From assembly GCA_023457235.1 (NCBI GenBank), contig JAEWMK010000154.1, positions 1 through 16,161 on the forward strand: a stretch of DNA of 16,161 nucleotides, written 5' to 3'. The translations under genes and the position numbers were made by a program. The notes beneath the pieces are model-generated. The model saw nothing but the letters and a program-made list of their open reading frames with translations, ran no database searches and was not told where the DNA came from. This stretch comes from Bacillota bacterium. GTDB lineage: Bacteria; Bacillota; Bacilli; Bacillales; Bacillaceae_J. Of this stretch, positions 1 to 7,223 are shown one piece after another; positions within the stretch are counted from its first letter, which is position 1, and the number at the start of each line of letters is the position of its first letter.

Positions 1-1713
1 GATTTAGGTCAGGCACTTGGTATATCCGGTAATCATCCGGACCGGATCCGCGCAGGTTGTATCTATATTTTAAACCAGCAATCTCTACAGGAGGGTCATG
101 TTTATTTAAAGTTGGAGCCCTTTTTATTACAAGTTTATAAATTAATTAACGAAAAAGCAAAAGCGAATAATGTTTCAGAAATCGACATTTCTCGGGAAAT
201 AATTGGTCTCGGTGAAGAAGGAAAAATTATCATTGAAGAGGACAGAGTTTATCTGCCATCGCTTTATTTTTCCGAAAAGGACTTAGTTACAAGCTTAAAG
301 AAAATTACGGAGCAGAGTGAGTTTACTGAACAATTTCCTGAATCTGAATTTTTAAAGGCACTTGGAAGTTTGGAGGAAAGATTAAAGGTCCAATATGCAC
401 CTTCACAGAAAAAAGCAATTCAGACCGCGATTTCTTCTCCATTAATGATTTTAACCGGAGGTCCAGGCACTGGAAAAACGACTGTTATTAAAGGGATTGT
501 CGAAATCTATTCGGAGTTGCACGGGTGTTCCTTAAATCCTAAAGACTATGATAAGGCTGACAGCTTCCCTATTGTCCTTTGCGCTCCTACAGGAAGAGCG
601 GCAAAACGAATGACAGAATCCACCGGTCTTCCGGCTGTAACCATTCATCGACTTCTTGGTTGGAATGGTTCCGAAGGCTTCAGTCACGACGAAGATAATC
701 CGATTGATGGGAAGCTCGTCATTATTGATGAATTTTCGATGGTTGATGTGTGGCTTGCCAATCAGTTATTTAAGGCGTTGCCTCAGAAAATTCAGGTAAT
801 CATTGTTGGAGATGAGGATCAATTACCTTCTGTTGGACCTGGTCAGGTGCTAAAGGATTTGCTTCGTACTGAAAAGATTGACGTTGTTCGTTTAACTGAT
901 ATTTATCGTCAATCTGAAGGCTCGTCAATCATAGATTTAGCACACAGTATGAAGGTTGGTGTAATTCCTGAGGATATAGCTAAACCTAAAGTGGACCGAG
1001 CCTTTTTTAAATGTAAACAAGACCAAGTGCTGGATGTCGTTCGCCAGGTTAGTGCCAATGCACTGAAAAAAGGGTATACCGCTAAGGATGTTCAAGTGCT
1101 TGCTCCAATGTATAGAGGCTCTGCCGGTATAGATGCTTTAAATAAAATGCTGCAAGATTTGTTTAATCCAAAAGCTGATGGGCGGCGCGAGCTTTTGTTC
1201 GGTGAAATAGTGTACCGTGTCGGAGATAAAGTACTGCAGCTCATGAATCAACCTGATGACAATGTATTTAACGGGGATATTGGTGAAATTATAAGCATCA
1301 TTTACTCAAGAGAAAATGTGGAGAAGCAGGATCAAATCATTATTAGCTATGAAGGAACCGAGGTTTTGTATACAAGACAGGATTTAAACAATATCACCCA
1401 TGCCTATTGCTGTTCTATCCATAAATCACAAGGTAGTGAATTTCCGATTGTTATCTTGCCGATAGTGAAAGGCTATTACCGGATGTTAAGGAGAAATTTA
1501 ATATACACGGCTGTTACCCGTAGTAAAGATTATTTAATTTTATGCGGGGAAGAGGACGCATTAAGAAATGGTGTGTTGCGTCAAGATGAAGGTTTACGAC
1601 AAACGACATTGGCGGAGAAAATAATTGAGCGGTTTGAGGGTCCAGAAGTCAAAGATGCCGACGAACCTGGAAATGAAAACATGGAAACATTATCTCCGTA
1701 TGATTTTATGTAA
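1..1713 (+). CDS. recD2: RecD2-like ATP-dependent DNA helicase, 3' part (5' end outside window)
   Basis: SF1B helicase of the RecD2 (YrrC) type, the RecD-like protein of bacteria without RecBCD, with roles in DNA repair and replication-fork maintenance. The frame is open from base 1, so the TTG at 112 is not the start; 570 residues are visible against about 800 in the family, so roughly the first 230 are missing. Visible motifs: Walker A GGPGTGKT at 457–480, Walker B/motif II IIDEFS at 721–738, motif III VGDEDQLPSVGPGQ from about 805, the late helicase motif HKSQGSEF at 1420–1443 and motif VI YTAVTRSKD near 1504–1530. The residues before 112 (LGQALGISG…) resemble the helix-hairpin-helix-linked region upstream of the motor. 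The tail ends in SPYDFM. No terminator follows; yrrD begins 77 bases later and may be cotranscribed. Family call is firm; the symbol rests on synteny. Confidence 0.93.
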   Translation, partial: DLGQALGISGNHPDRIRAGCIYILNQQSLQEGHVYLKLEPFLLQVYKLINEKAKANNVSEIDISREIIGLGEEGKIIIEEDRVYLPSLYFSEKDLVTSLKKITEQSEFTEQFPESEFLKALGSLEERLKVQYAPSQKKAIQTAISSPLMILTGGPGTGKTTVIKGIVEIYSELHGCSLNPKDYDKADSFPIVLCAPTGRAAKRMTESTGLPAVTIHRLLGWNGSEGFSHDEDNPIDGKLVIIDEFSMVDVWLANQLFKALPQKIQVIIVGDEDQLPSVGPGQVLKDLLRTEKIDVVRLTDIYRQSEGSSIIDLAHSMKVGVIPEDIAKPKVDRAFFKCKQDQVLDVVRQVSANALKKGYTAKDVQVLAPMYRGSAGIDALNKMLQDLFNPKADGRRELLFGEIVYRVGDKVLQLMNQPDDNVFNGDIGEIISIIYSRENVEKQDQIIISYEGTEVLYTRQDLNNITHAYCCSIHKSQGSEFPIVILPIVKGYYRMLRRNLIYTAVTRSKDYLILCGEEDALRNGVLRQDEGLRQTTLAEKIIERFEGPEVKDADEPGNENMETLSPYDFM

Positions 1714-1790
1714 ACTCCGCAATATAAGTATGAGTTGACCCGTTGATGCGGTTGACTCGAGTGTATGAATGTTCGAGGGGTGGGGTCCTT

Positions 1791-2285
1791 ATGCGAACGT
1801 TCTCGTCGATAAAAAGCTTACCAGTTTATGACATAAGTTCTGGGAAGGAACTTGGAAAAGTATTGGATCTTTGTATTGATAAAAAGGGTACTGTTAATGG
1901 GTTAATGATGGATACAAAAGGGCTATTGAAAAAAAATAAACTCATACCTCTTTCACAGATTTCCTCTTTTGGAGATGACGGGATCATGTTAGCTAATAAA
2001 CAGGAACAAGAGCATATGACCCAAAAGTTGATGGGAATGCATTTTCTCGAAAACGGCCAAGACCGAATAATCGGTAAACCTTTAATGACAAGCGAAGGTG
2101 AAAAGCTTGGATTGGTAGAAGATGTATATTTTAAAGAAGAATTGGGAACCATTGTAGGGTATGAAGTTACAGACGGGTTTTTTGCCGATATGACAGAAGG
2201 TCGAAAGATTTTTAATTCAAGAAACCCTTTAACTATCGGTGAAAATGTCGTGATCGTTGATCTAAAAGAAAACGAAAATATATAA
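1791..2285 (+). CDS. yrrD: PRC-barrel domain protein (YrrD-like)
   Basis: Protein of 164 residues with two PRC-barrel-like units in tandem: roughly residues 3–75 (SLPVYDISSGKELGKVLDL) and 85–160 (IIGKPLMTSEGEKLGLVEDV), each showing the GKxLG-V-D pattern typical of the fold. PRC-barrels are small beta-barrels found in ribosome maturation (RimM) and photosynthetic reaction-centre proteins; the function of YrrD itself is not established to my knowledge. The start at 1791 (MRTFSS) is chosen because a purine-rich GAGGGGTGGGG stretch lies at about 1775–1785. An upstream ATG at 1743 would add 16 unconserved-looking residues and lacks a good ribosome binding site. It lies between recD2 and two very small genes. 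Confidence 0.85.
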   Translation: MRTFSSIKSLPVYDISSGKELGKVLDLCIDKKGTVNGLMMDTKGLLKKNKLIPLSQISSFGDDGIMLANKQEQEHMTQKLMGMHFLENGQDRIIGKPLMTSEGEKLGLVEDVYFKEELGTIVGYEVTDGFFADMTEGRKIFNSRNPLTIGENVVIVDLKENENI

Positions 2286-2328
2286 ATAAATTATACCTGT
2301 TGTAAGGAAAGAGGAGTGACAGTACCCT

Positions 2329-2520
2329 ATGATGAAGTGCCCTAATTGTGCCAGTAAAGATATTGGAAAGATCGGTGTGAACCAATATTATTGCTGGAAC
2401 TGCTTTATCGAATTATCAGTAAACAAAGATCGTTTCTTTACCCATCAAGTGGAAGAAGACGGTACACTCAGTTCATTAGATGATCTTTTTTCGGAAGAGG
2501 ATTTGCGTTTGGAAATGTAA
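2329..2520 (+). CDS. small zinc-ribbon-like protein (YrzR-like)
   Basis: A 63-residue protein with two CxxC pairs, C4-P-N-C7 and C22-W-N-C25, which would form a zinc knuckle in the first 25 residues; the rest is acidic with no further motif. A GAGGAGTG ribosome binding site at 2311–2318 sits 10 bases before the first of two adjacent ATGs (2329, 2332). It matches by position and size the small gene yrzR that I recall in this B. subtilis neighbourhood, but that name is from memory and no function is known to me. It lies 43 bases after yrrD and 26 bases before the next small gene, so probably the same transcript. Confidence 0.75.
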   Translation: MMKCPNCASKDIGKIGVNQYYCWNCFIELSVNKDRFFTHQVEEDGTLSSLDDLFSEEDLRLEM

Positions 2521-2546
2521 ACTTTCTTCTAGGGGTGACGATTCTT

Positions 2547-2684
2547 ATGAATAAAACAATGACATCACTGTTAGCTTTAGGAATTGGTGCAGCCGCTTAT
2601 AGTATGAGTAAAGGGAAGAACTTTGATTTAGATAGCAGGACAATGAAGAGAATGCGAAAACGCATCTCCAAGGCTATTTATTAA
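2547..2684 (+). CDS. yrzQ: 45-residue DUF3918-like protein (YrzQ-like)
   Basis: A short gene starting MNKTMTSLLALGIGAAAYSM, with a basic C-terminal half (RTMKRMRKRISKAIY). The hydrophobic, Gly/Ala-rich stretch at residues 7–18 followed by a basic amphipathic helix fits the DUF3918 (YrzQ) family of Bacillaceae, whose function is unknown; membrane association is plausible. An AGGGGTGA ribosome binding site at 2531–2538 lies 8 bases before the ATG. It closes a gene group, since a strong terminator follows within 20 bases. Family assignment is from memory of its sequence pattern and position. Confidence 0.72.
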   Translation: MNKTMTSLLALGIGAAAYSMSKGKNFDLDSRTMKRMRKRISKAIY

Positions 2685-2703
2685 AAAATAAATGATGTGT
2701 AAG

Positions 2704-2732
2704 GGCTGAGGCTAAATCCTCAGCCTTTTTTT
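2704..2732 (+). terminator. intrinsic terminator after the recD2–yrrD–small-gene group
   Basis: Perfect 8-bp stem GGCTGAGG/CCTCAGCC with a 6-base loop (CTAAAT), followed by seven T residues. It ends 18 bases before the yrrI start codon. Confidence 0.93.
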
Positions 2733-2750
2733 GAAGGAGCGAAGGTTTTT

Positions 2751-3833
2751 ATGGGATTTTCCCGTAGTTATAAATGGTTAATACGGGCCGCTACATTATT
2801 AATCGTCTTTTTGTGCATTTTCGTATTTCTTAAGCTGACTCCAATTTGGGAACCCATTTACCGGATCATTTTAACCGTTTTTATGCCAGTTCTTATTTCT
2901 GGTTTTATCACCTATTTATTGCTTCCGATAGTAGAAGGACTTCATAACCGGGGAATTCCTAGAACAGTTGCAATTTTAGGGATTTATTTATTGTTTTTCG
3001 GGGGAATCGGTTTTGGTCTTTATAAACTGTTCCCACAAATAATTAAACAATTAAAGGATTTAAGTGAAAATCTTCCTTATTTAATGAATACATACCGCAC
3101 TTGGATTGAAGAAATCGATTTACAAACGAAGAATTTTCCGGAAGAAATTCATACACGTATTGAACAAGGGATTAGCGGTGTTGAAACTGCAGTGAACCAA
3201 TTTATTTCATCTATTATGATATTTTTAAAAGGACTACTAAATTCCCTAGTACTTATTGCCCTTATACCGTTAATTGTATTTTATCTGTTAAAAGATATTA
3301 GCTTATTTAAAAAAGCGGCATGGTATATGACACCAAGAAAGTGGAGAAGAGCAGGGATCGAGCTGTTAAAAGACATTGATGAATCACTTGGCAATTACAT
3401 AAGGGGACAGCTGTTTGTTTGTATTATTATTGGTGTTGTAGCCTCGGCGTCACTTTGGATTGCAGACATGAGTTATCCACTATTATTAGGTAGTATTATT
3501 GGGGTAACAAATATTATCCCTTATTTTGGACCGATCATCGGGGCTGTGCCAACGATCATTGTAGCCTCGACAATATCCATAAAAATGGTGATAATTGTTG
3601 CAATCATTATAGGCATTCTGCAATTTTTGGAAGGAAATATTCTATCGCCGTTAATAGTTGGGAAAAGCCTTCGTATGCACCCCGTTGTGATTATTTTAGC
3701 TTTACTTGCCGGCGAAAAGATAGGCGGAGTTTTCGGTTTGATTCTGGCTGTTCCCGTTCTCGCCATTCTTCGAGTGATGGTTACCCATTTAAAACTTAAC
3801 TTCGAAAAACAAACGCAAGAAACTACCGATTAA
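2751..3833 (+). CDS. yrrI: AI-2E/PerM-family membrane transporter (YrrI-like)
   Basis: Polytopic inner-membrane protein of 360 residues in the AI-2E (UPF0118, PerM) family; some members export autoinducer-2 or act as Na+(Li+)/H+ antiporters, but the substrate here is unknown. Hydrophobic segments occur near residues 12–30, 35–58, 68–90, 153–180 and several from about 218 to the end; residues 95–150 form the hydrophilic, probably extracytoplasmic, amphipathic region typical of the family. The conserved motif NIIPYFGPIIGAVP is visible near residue 256, and LEGNILSPLIVGKSLRMHP follows. GAAGGAG at 2733–2739 precedes the ATG by 11 bases. The gene begins just after a terminator and ends 3 bases before the alaS leader promoter, with no terminator of its own, so readthrough into the alaS leader is possible. 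Confidence 0.9.
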   Translation: MGFSRSYKWLIRAATLLIVFLCIFVFLKLTPIWEPIYRIILTVFMPVLISGFITYLLLPIVEGLHNRGIPRTVAILGIYLLFFGGIGFGLYKLFPQIIKQLKDLSENLPYLMNTYRTWIEEIDLQTKNFPEEIHTRIEQGISGVETAVNQFISSIMIFLKGLLNSLVLIALIPLIVFYLLKDISLFKKAAWYMTPRKWRRAGIELLKDIDESLGNYIRGQLFVCIIIGVVASASLWIADMSYPLLLGSIIGVTNIIPYFGPIIGAVPTIIVASTISIKMVIIVAIIIGILQFLEGNILSPLIVGKSLRMHPVVIILALLAGEKIGGVFGLILAVPVLAILRVMVTHLKLNFEKQTQETTD

Positions 3834-3836
3834 CGT

Positions 3837-3866
3837 TTGACAAACATAGCAGAATTTGTCTAAAAT
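3837..3866 (+). promoter_or_regulatory. sigma-A promoter for the alaS T-box transcript
   Basis: A consensus -35 TTGACA at 3837–3842 is separated by 18 bases from a -10 TAAAAT at 3861–3866 (one mismatch to TATAAT). It starts 3 bases after the yrrI stop codon and lies upstream of the T-box leader, giving a predicted start of transcription near 3873. Confidence 0.8.
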
Positions 3867-4013
3867 AGTTTAGTAATGTTTATCTATATTTTGTTTATAA
3901 CCGAATGATGACGGAACGAAGTAGATTACAGCCCATTTAAAAAGAGAAGAGTTTCCCTAGGCTGAAAGGAATTCTAAATGAAGAGTAATCGAACGCTACT
4001 CCCGAGTGCTTAG

Positions 4014-4133
4014 TAACTTTATTCAGCAGGCTGAATAAAGTTAAGCCTCCGGCGGATGCCTCGGATTTTTAAAGGTACTTTTTCGAGCAAGCTCGAAAAA
4101 ATCCGGGCACAAATACGCCAAGGCGCATTTGAT
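4014..4133 (+). repeat. dispersed structured repeat, copy 1 (inside the T-box leader)
   Basis: First of two direct copies. It opens with a perfect 13-bp inverted repeat, TAACTTTATTCAG/CTGAATAAAGTTA (4014–4043, loop CAGG), continues with GCCTCCGGCGGATGCC, a hairpin TTTTTCGAG/CTCGAAAAA (4079–4100) enclosed by CGGAT/ATCCG (4062–4066 with 4101–4105), and a small CGCC-AA-GGCG hairpin (4116–4125), ending GCGCATTTGAT. Bases 4045–4133 match 4374–4462 at 82 of 89 positions without gaps. It has no coding capacity and looks like a non-autonomous, structured intergenic repeat. It lies inside the T-box, between stem I and the downstream stems. Confidence 0.9.
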
Positions 4134-4233
4134 AAAACTAAGCCGTATTACCGCGTTATGGTAGTGAAAGGTGATGAACAATCCTTGATTTGAAGGGATT
4201 TTCATAATCAGGGTGGTACCGCGAGGACATAAT

Positions 4234-4275
4234 AGCTCTCGTCCCTGCAGTTTACTGTAGGGATGGGAGCTTTTT
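4234..4275 (+). terminator. T-box leader terminator upstream of alaS
   Basis: Long stem AGCTCTCGTCCCTGCAG pairing with CTGTAGGGATGGGAGCT (two G·U-type pairs and one T·G), loop TTTA, followed by five T residues. Its 5' arm overlaps the bases needed for the T-box antiterminator, as expected for the switch. Confidence 0.9.
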
Positions 4276-4279
4276 AATT

Positions 4280-4340
4280 AGAAAAGCGGAAGCGCCCGTT
4301 TAGCGAAGTTTACGAGTCGCTGGGTGCTGGAGCTTGACAG
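4280..4340 (-). repeat. short dispersed Bacillaceae repeat (61-base form), reverse orientation
   Basis: On the minus strand this reads CTGTCAAGCTCCAGCACC … GGCGCTTCCGCTTTTCT, the same end sequences as the element at 9501–9653 (TTGTCTAGCTCCAGCGCC … GGCGCTTGCGCTTTTCT). The left ends agree at 15 of 17 and the right ends at 16 of 17 bases; the interiors differ except for a shared AAACTTC. Such elements are common between genes in Bacillus-like genomes; that familiarity is from memory. It sits between the T-box terminator and the second structured repeat. Confidence 0.75.
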
Positions 4341-4344
4341 TATA

Positions 4345-4462
4345 TTAACTTTATTCAAATGAATAAAGTTAAAGCCTCCGGTGGATGCCTCAGATTTTCA
4401 GAGGTAGTTTTTCGAGCAAGCTCGAAAAAATCTGGGCGCAAATACGCCAAGGCGCATTTGAT
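4345..4462 (+). repeat. dispersed structured repeat, copy 2 (between T-box terminator and alaS)
   Basis: Second copy of the 4014–4133 element in the same orientation, 331 bases downstream. It begins with a 12-bp inverted repeat TTAACTTTATTC/GAATAAAGTTAA (4345–4372), then GCCTCCGGTGGATGCC, the same CGAGCAAGCTCG hairpin, CAGAT/ATCTG flanks and the GCGCATTTGAT end. It differs from copy 1 at 7 of 89 aligned bases in the main part. It lies in the alaS 5' untranslated region, 19 bases before the AGGAGGA ribosome binding site (4482–4488). Confidence 0.9.
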
Positions 4463-4496
4463 TAATTAATTTTACATATTTAGGAGGATTTTAAAA

Positions 4497-7133
4497 ATGA
4501 AAAAATTAACTGCTGCGCAAATACGGCAAATGTACCTCGATTTCTTTAAGGAAAAAGGACATGCTGTAGAACCAAGCCGTTCGCTAATTCCACATGAAGA
4601 CCCATCATTATTGTGGATTAATAGCGGTGTTGCGACATTAAAGAAATACTTTGACGGACGTGTTATTCCTGAGAATCCACGTATTTGTAATGCTCAAAAG
4701 TCGATCCGTACAAATGATATTGAAAATGTAGGAAAAACAGCAAGACACCATACGTTCTTCGAAATGCTTGGTAATTTCTCAATCGGAGATTATTTTAAAA
4801 AAGAAGCGATTGAATTTGCATGGGAGTTTTTAACTAGTGAGAAATGGCTTGGACTTGAGCCTGAAAAATTATCGGTTACAATCCATCCTGAGGATAATGA
4901 AGCATATGACTATTGGTTAAACGATATCGGCATCCCTGCGGAAAGAATCATTCGCATAGAAGGAAACTTCTGGGATATTGGGGAAGGTCCAAGTGGCCCG
5001 AATACAGAGATTTTCTACGACCGTGGCGAAGCATTTGGCAATGATCCGAGTGACCCGGAGTTATATCCAGGTGGGGAGAATGAAAGATATCTTGAAATTT
5101 GGAACTTAGTTTTCTCAGAGTTCAACCATAACCCGGATCATACTTATACGCCGCTTCCAAAGAAGAATATTGATACAGGAATGGGCTTAGAGCGTGTAGC
5201 TTCTGTCATGCAGGAAGTGCCAACCAACTTTGATACAGATTTGTTTATGCCAATTATAAAGGCAACGGAAGAAATTTCGGGTCAAAAATATAATGAAAGC
5301 ACTGAAAAAGACGAAGCCTTTAAAGTAATTGCTGACCATATTCGTACGGTTACTTTTGCAGTTGGTGATGGTGCCCTTCCATCAAACGAAGGCCGCGGCT
5401 ATGTATTACGTCGTTTGCTGCGCCGTGCCGTTCGTTATGCGAAGAAAATAAATATTAATCGTCCATTTATGTTTGAGTTAGTGCCGGTAGTAGGCGAAAT
5501 TATGGTTGACTTCTATCCGGAAGTAAAAGAAAAAACTGAGTTTATTCAAAAGGTTGTCAAAAATGAAGAAGAGCGCTTCCATGAAACATTACATGATGGA
5601 TTAGCGATTCTTTCTGATGTTATTAAAAAAGCGAAAGGTCAAGGAAGCACTGTCATTCCTGGCGAAGATGCCTTCCGTTTATATGATACATATGGCTTCC
5701 CATATGAGTTGACAGAGGAATATGCCGAGGAAGAGGGCATGACCATCGACAAAGAGGGCTTTAATGTAGAAATGGAGAAGCAACGGGAGAGAGCTCGTAG
5801 CGCCCGCCATGATGAAGGTTCCATGCAGGTACAAGGTGGTGTCCTTGGAGATATTAAGATTGAAAGTAAATTTATCGGTTATGACCAAGCTGATGCAGAG
5901 TCTCTAATTGAAGTTGTTTTACAAAATAATGATTATGTAGAGCATGTACAAACTGGTGATGAGGCCCAAATTATTTTAGATATGACTCCATTTTATGCTG
6001 AATCAGGCGGTCAGATTGCAGACCAAGGATACTTAGTTAATGACGGGCTTACACTGCGTGTAAAAGACGTTCAAAAAGCGCCAAACGGTCAGCATCTTCA
6101 TTCTGTTGTTGTTGAAAAAGGTATTCTAACTAAAGGTGAGAAAGTAACAGCAAAAATTGATGAAGTAAAACGTAATGCGATCATTAAAAACCATACGGCA
6201 ACTCACTTGCTGCACCAAGCATTAAAGGATGTACTGGGCAATCATGTAGCACAGGCTGGTTCTTTAGTATCTCCAGACCGTCTTCGCTTTGACTTCTCGC
6301 ATTTCGGACAAGTAAAGCCTGAGGAACTGGATAAAGTAGAAGCGATTGTAAACGATAAAATTTGGAATAGCCTTGAGGTAGAAATATCTCATAAAGGTAT
6401 AAAAGAAGCAAAAGAAATGGGAGCAATGGCTCTATTTGGTGAAAAATATGGAGATATTGTTCGGGTTGTTAAAGTTGGCGATTATAGTTTAGAGCTTTGC
6501 GGAGGTTGTCACGTATCGAATTCAGCCCAAATCGGTTTATTTAAAATTGTTTCTGAATCTGGTATCGGTGCAGGAACTCGTCGTATCGAAGCCGTTACTG
6601 GCCAAGGTGCTTATCTTTTAATGAATGATCAAATCAATATTCTAAAAGAGGCTGCCAATAAATTAAAAACTAATTTAAAAGATGTACCTGCTAGAGTGGA
6701 AGTATTACATGGTGAGATTCGTCAACTTCAGCGTGAAAACGAATCATTGTCTGCAAAATTAAGCAATATTGAATCATCTAACCTTGTGAATGATGTAAAA
6801 GAAATCAATGGAGTAAAATTGCTTACAAAAAAAGTAAATGTTAAAGATATGAATAGCCTTCGTACAATGGTAGACGACTTAAAAGGAAAATTAGGTTCGG
6901 CGGTTATCATCCTTGGAGCAGTAAGTGATGATAAAGTTAACCTTACAGCCGGGGTAACAAAGGATTTAATAGAAAAGGGCTATCATGCTGGAAAATTAAT
7001 TAAAGAGGTTGCCACGCGCTGTGGCGGTGGCGGTGGCGGTCGTCCAGATATGGCCCAAGCAGGTGGTAAAAATCCTGAACAACTAGTAGATGCCTTAAAT
7101 TATGCGGAAGAGTGGATGAAATCTATTTCGTAA
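4497..7133 (+). CDS. alaS: alanyl-tRNA synthetase
   Basis: Class II aminoacyl-tRNA synthetase, 878 residues, the usual bacterial length, joining alanine to tRNA-Ala in the cytoplasm and hydrolysing mischarged Ser/Gly-tRNA-Ala. Order: catalytic core from residue 1 (class II motif 3 GMGLER at 228–233), tRNA-recognition domain, editing domain, C-Ala domain. Editing/zinc residues are intact: H566 and H570 in NHTATHLLH, C668 and H672 in CGGCH, followed by GIGAGTRRIEAVTG. A short coiled region (about 710–765) leads to the C-Ala domain with its glycine-rich CGGGGGGRPDMAQAGG from residue 842. AGGAGGA at 4482–4488 precedes the ATG by 8 bases. Expression is governed by the alanine T-box upstream. No terminator is visible before ireB 90 bases downstream. 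Confidence 0.98.
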   Translation: MKKLTAAQIRQMYLDFFKEKGHAVEPSRSLIPHEDPSLLWINSGVATLKKYFDGRVIPENPRICNAQKSIRTNDIENVGKTARHHTFFEMLGNFSIGDYFKKEAIEFAWEFLTSEKWLGLEPEKLSVTIHPEDNEAYDYWLNDIGIPAERIIRIEGNFWDIGEGPSGPNTEIFYDRGEAFGNDPSDPELYPGGENERYLEIWNLVFSEFNHNPDHTYTPLPKKNIDTGMGLERVASVMQEVPTNFDTDLFMPIIKATEEISGQKYNESTEKDEAFKVIADHIRTVTFAVGDGALPSNEGRGYVLRRLLRRAVRYAKKININRPFMFELVPVVGEIMVDFYPEVKEKTEFIQKVVKNEEERFHETLHDGLAILSDVIKKAKGQGSTVIPGEDAFRLYDTYGFPYELTEEYAEEEGMTIDKEGFNVEMEKQRERARSARHDEGSMQVQGGVLGDIKIESKFIGYDQADAESLIEVVLQNNDYVEHVQTGDEAQIILDMTPFYAESGGQIADQGYLVNDGLTLRVKDVQKAPNGQHLHSVVVEKGILTKGEKVTAKIDEVKRNAIIKNHTATHLLHQALKDVLGNHVAQAGSLVSPDRLRFDFSHFGQVKPEELDKVEAIVNDKIWNSLEVEISHKGIKEAKEMGAMALFGEKYGDIVRVVKVGDYSLELCGGCHVSNSAQIGLFKIVSESGIGAGTRRIEAVTGQGAYLLMNDQINILKEAANKLKTNLKDVPARVEVLHGEIRQLQRENESLSAKLSNIESSNLVNDVKEINGVKLLTKKVNVKDMNSLRTMVDDLKGKLGSAVIILGAVSDDKVNLTAGVTKDLIEKGYHAGKLIKEVATRCGGGGGGRPDMAQAGGKNPEQLVDALNYAEEWMKSIS

Positions 7134-7177
7134 TAATAGCAATATAGTGTACAATGGTCTTATAGACATGGAAAAGG

Positions 7178-7197
7178 GTGAGAGAATTATCTCTCAC
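7178..7197 (+). other. small hairpin in the ireB leader
   Basis: An 8-bp perfect inverted repeat GTGAGAGA/TCTCTCAC with loop ATTA, 14 bases before the GGAGGT ribosome binding site. No T-run follows, so it is not a standard terminator; it may stabilise or process the transcript between alaS and ireB. A possible -10 box TACAAT at 7150–7155 lies upstream, but no convincing -35 is seen. Confidence 0.5.
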
Positions 7198-7223
7198 TCA
7201 CTTCTAGAACGGAGGTGTCAAGG

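Larger units (their letters stand above)
3890..4275 (+). promoter_or_regulatory. T-box riboswitch, alanine-specific, controlling alaS; interrupted by a repeat
   Basis: Leader that senses uncharged tRNA-Ala and permits readthrough of a terminator. Stem I lies about 3899–4010; the specifier loop shows GAAC-GCT-ACTC with the alanine codon GCT at 3995–3997. The T-box sequence AGGGTGGTACCGCG is at 4210–4223; its TGGT (4214–4217) would pair with the tRNA ACCA end including discriminator A73, as expected for tRNA-Ala. The antiterminator can form from GGG (4211–4213) with CCC and CGAG (4222–4225) with CTCG (4238–4241). The leader is longer than usual because a dispersed repeat of about 120 bases (4014–4133) sits between stem I and the stem II/III part that resumes near AAGCCGTATTACCGCG. 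The left boundary is approximate. Confidence 0.93.

Noticed and set aside
112..1713. recD2 starting at TTG 112
   Set aside because: The frame is open to base 1 and the upstream residues fit the family, so the gene is cut by the window edge.
1731..1775. Sporulation or sigma-A promoter before yrrD from the two GTTGAC copies
   Set aside because: No -10 element at acceptable spacing for either copy, and no clear sigma-F or sigma-G consensus.
1743..1790. Longer yrrD from ATG 1743
   Set aside because: No good ribosome binding site, whereas a purine-rich site lies before ATG 1791 and the PRC-barrel begins right after it.
4014..4462. CRISPR array or attachment sites from the repeated units near alaS
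   Set aside because: Only two copies of about 120 bases with internal hairpins; there are no regular short repeats and spacers, no cas genes and no integrase.
6184..6426. Antisense reading frames within alaS, and similar ones across other genes
   Set aside because: They lie opposite strongly conserved coding sequence, have no ribosome binding sites and resemble no family.
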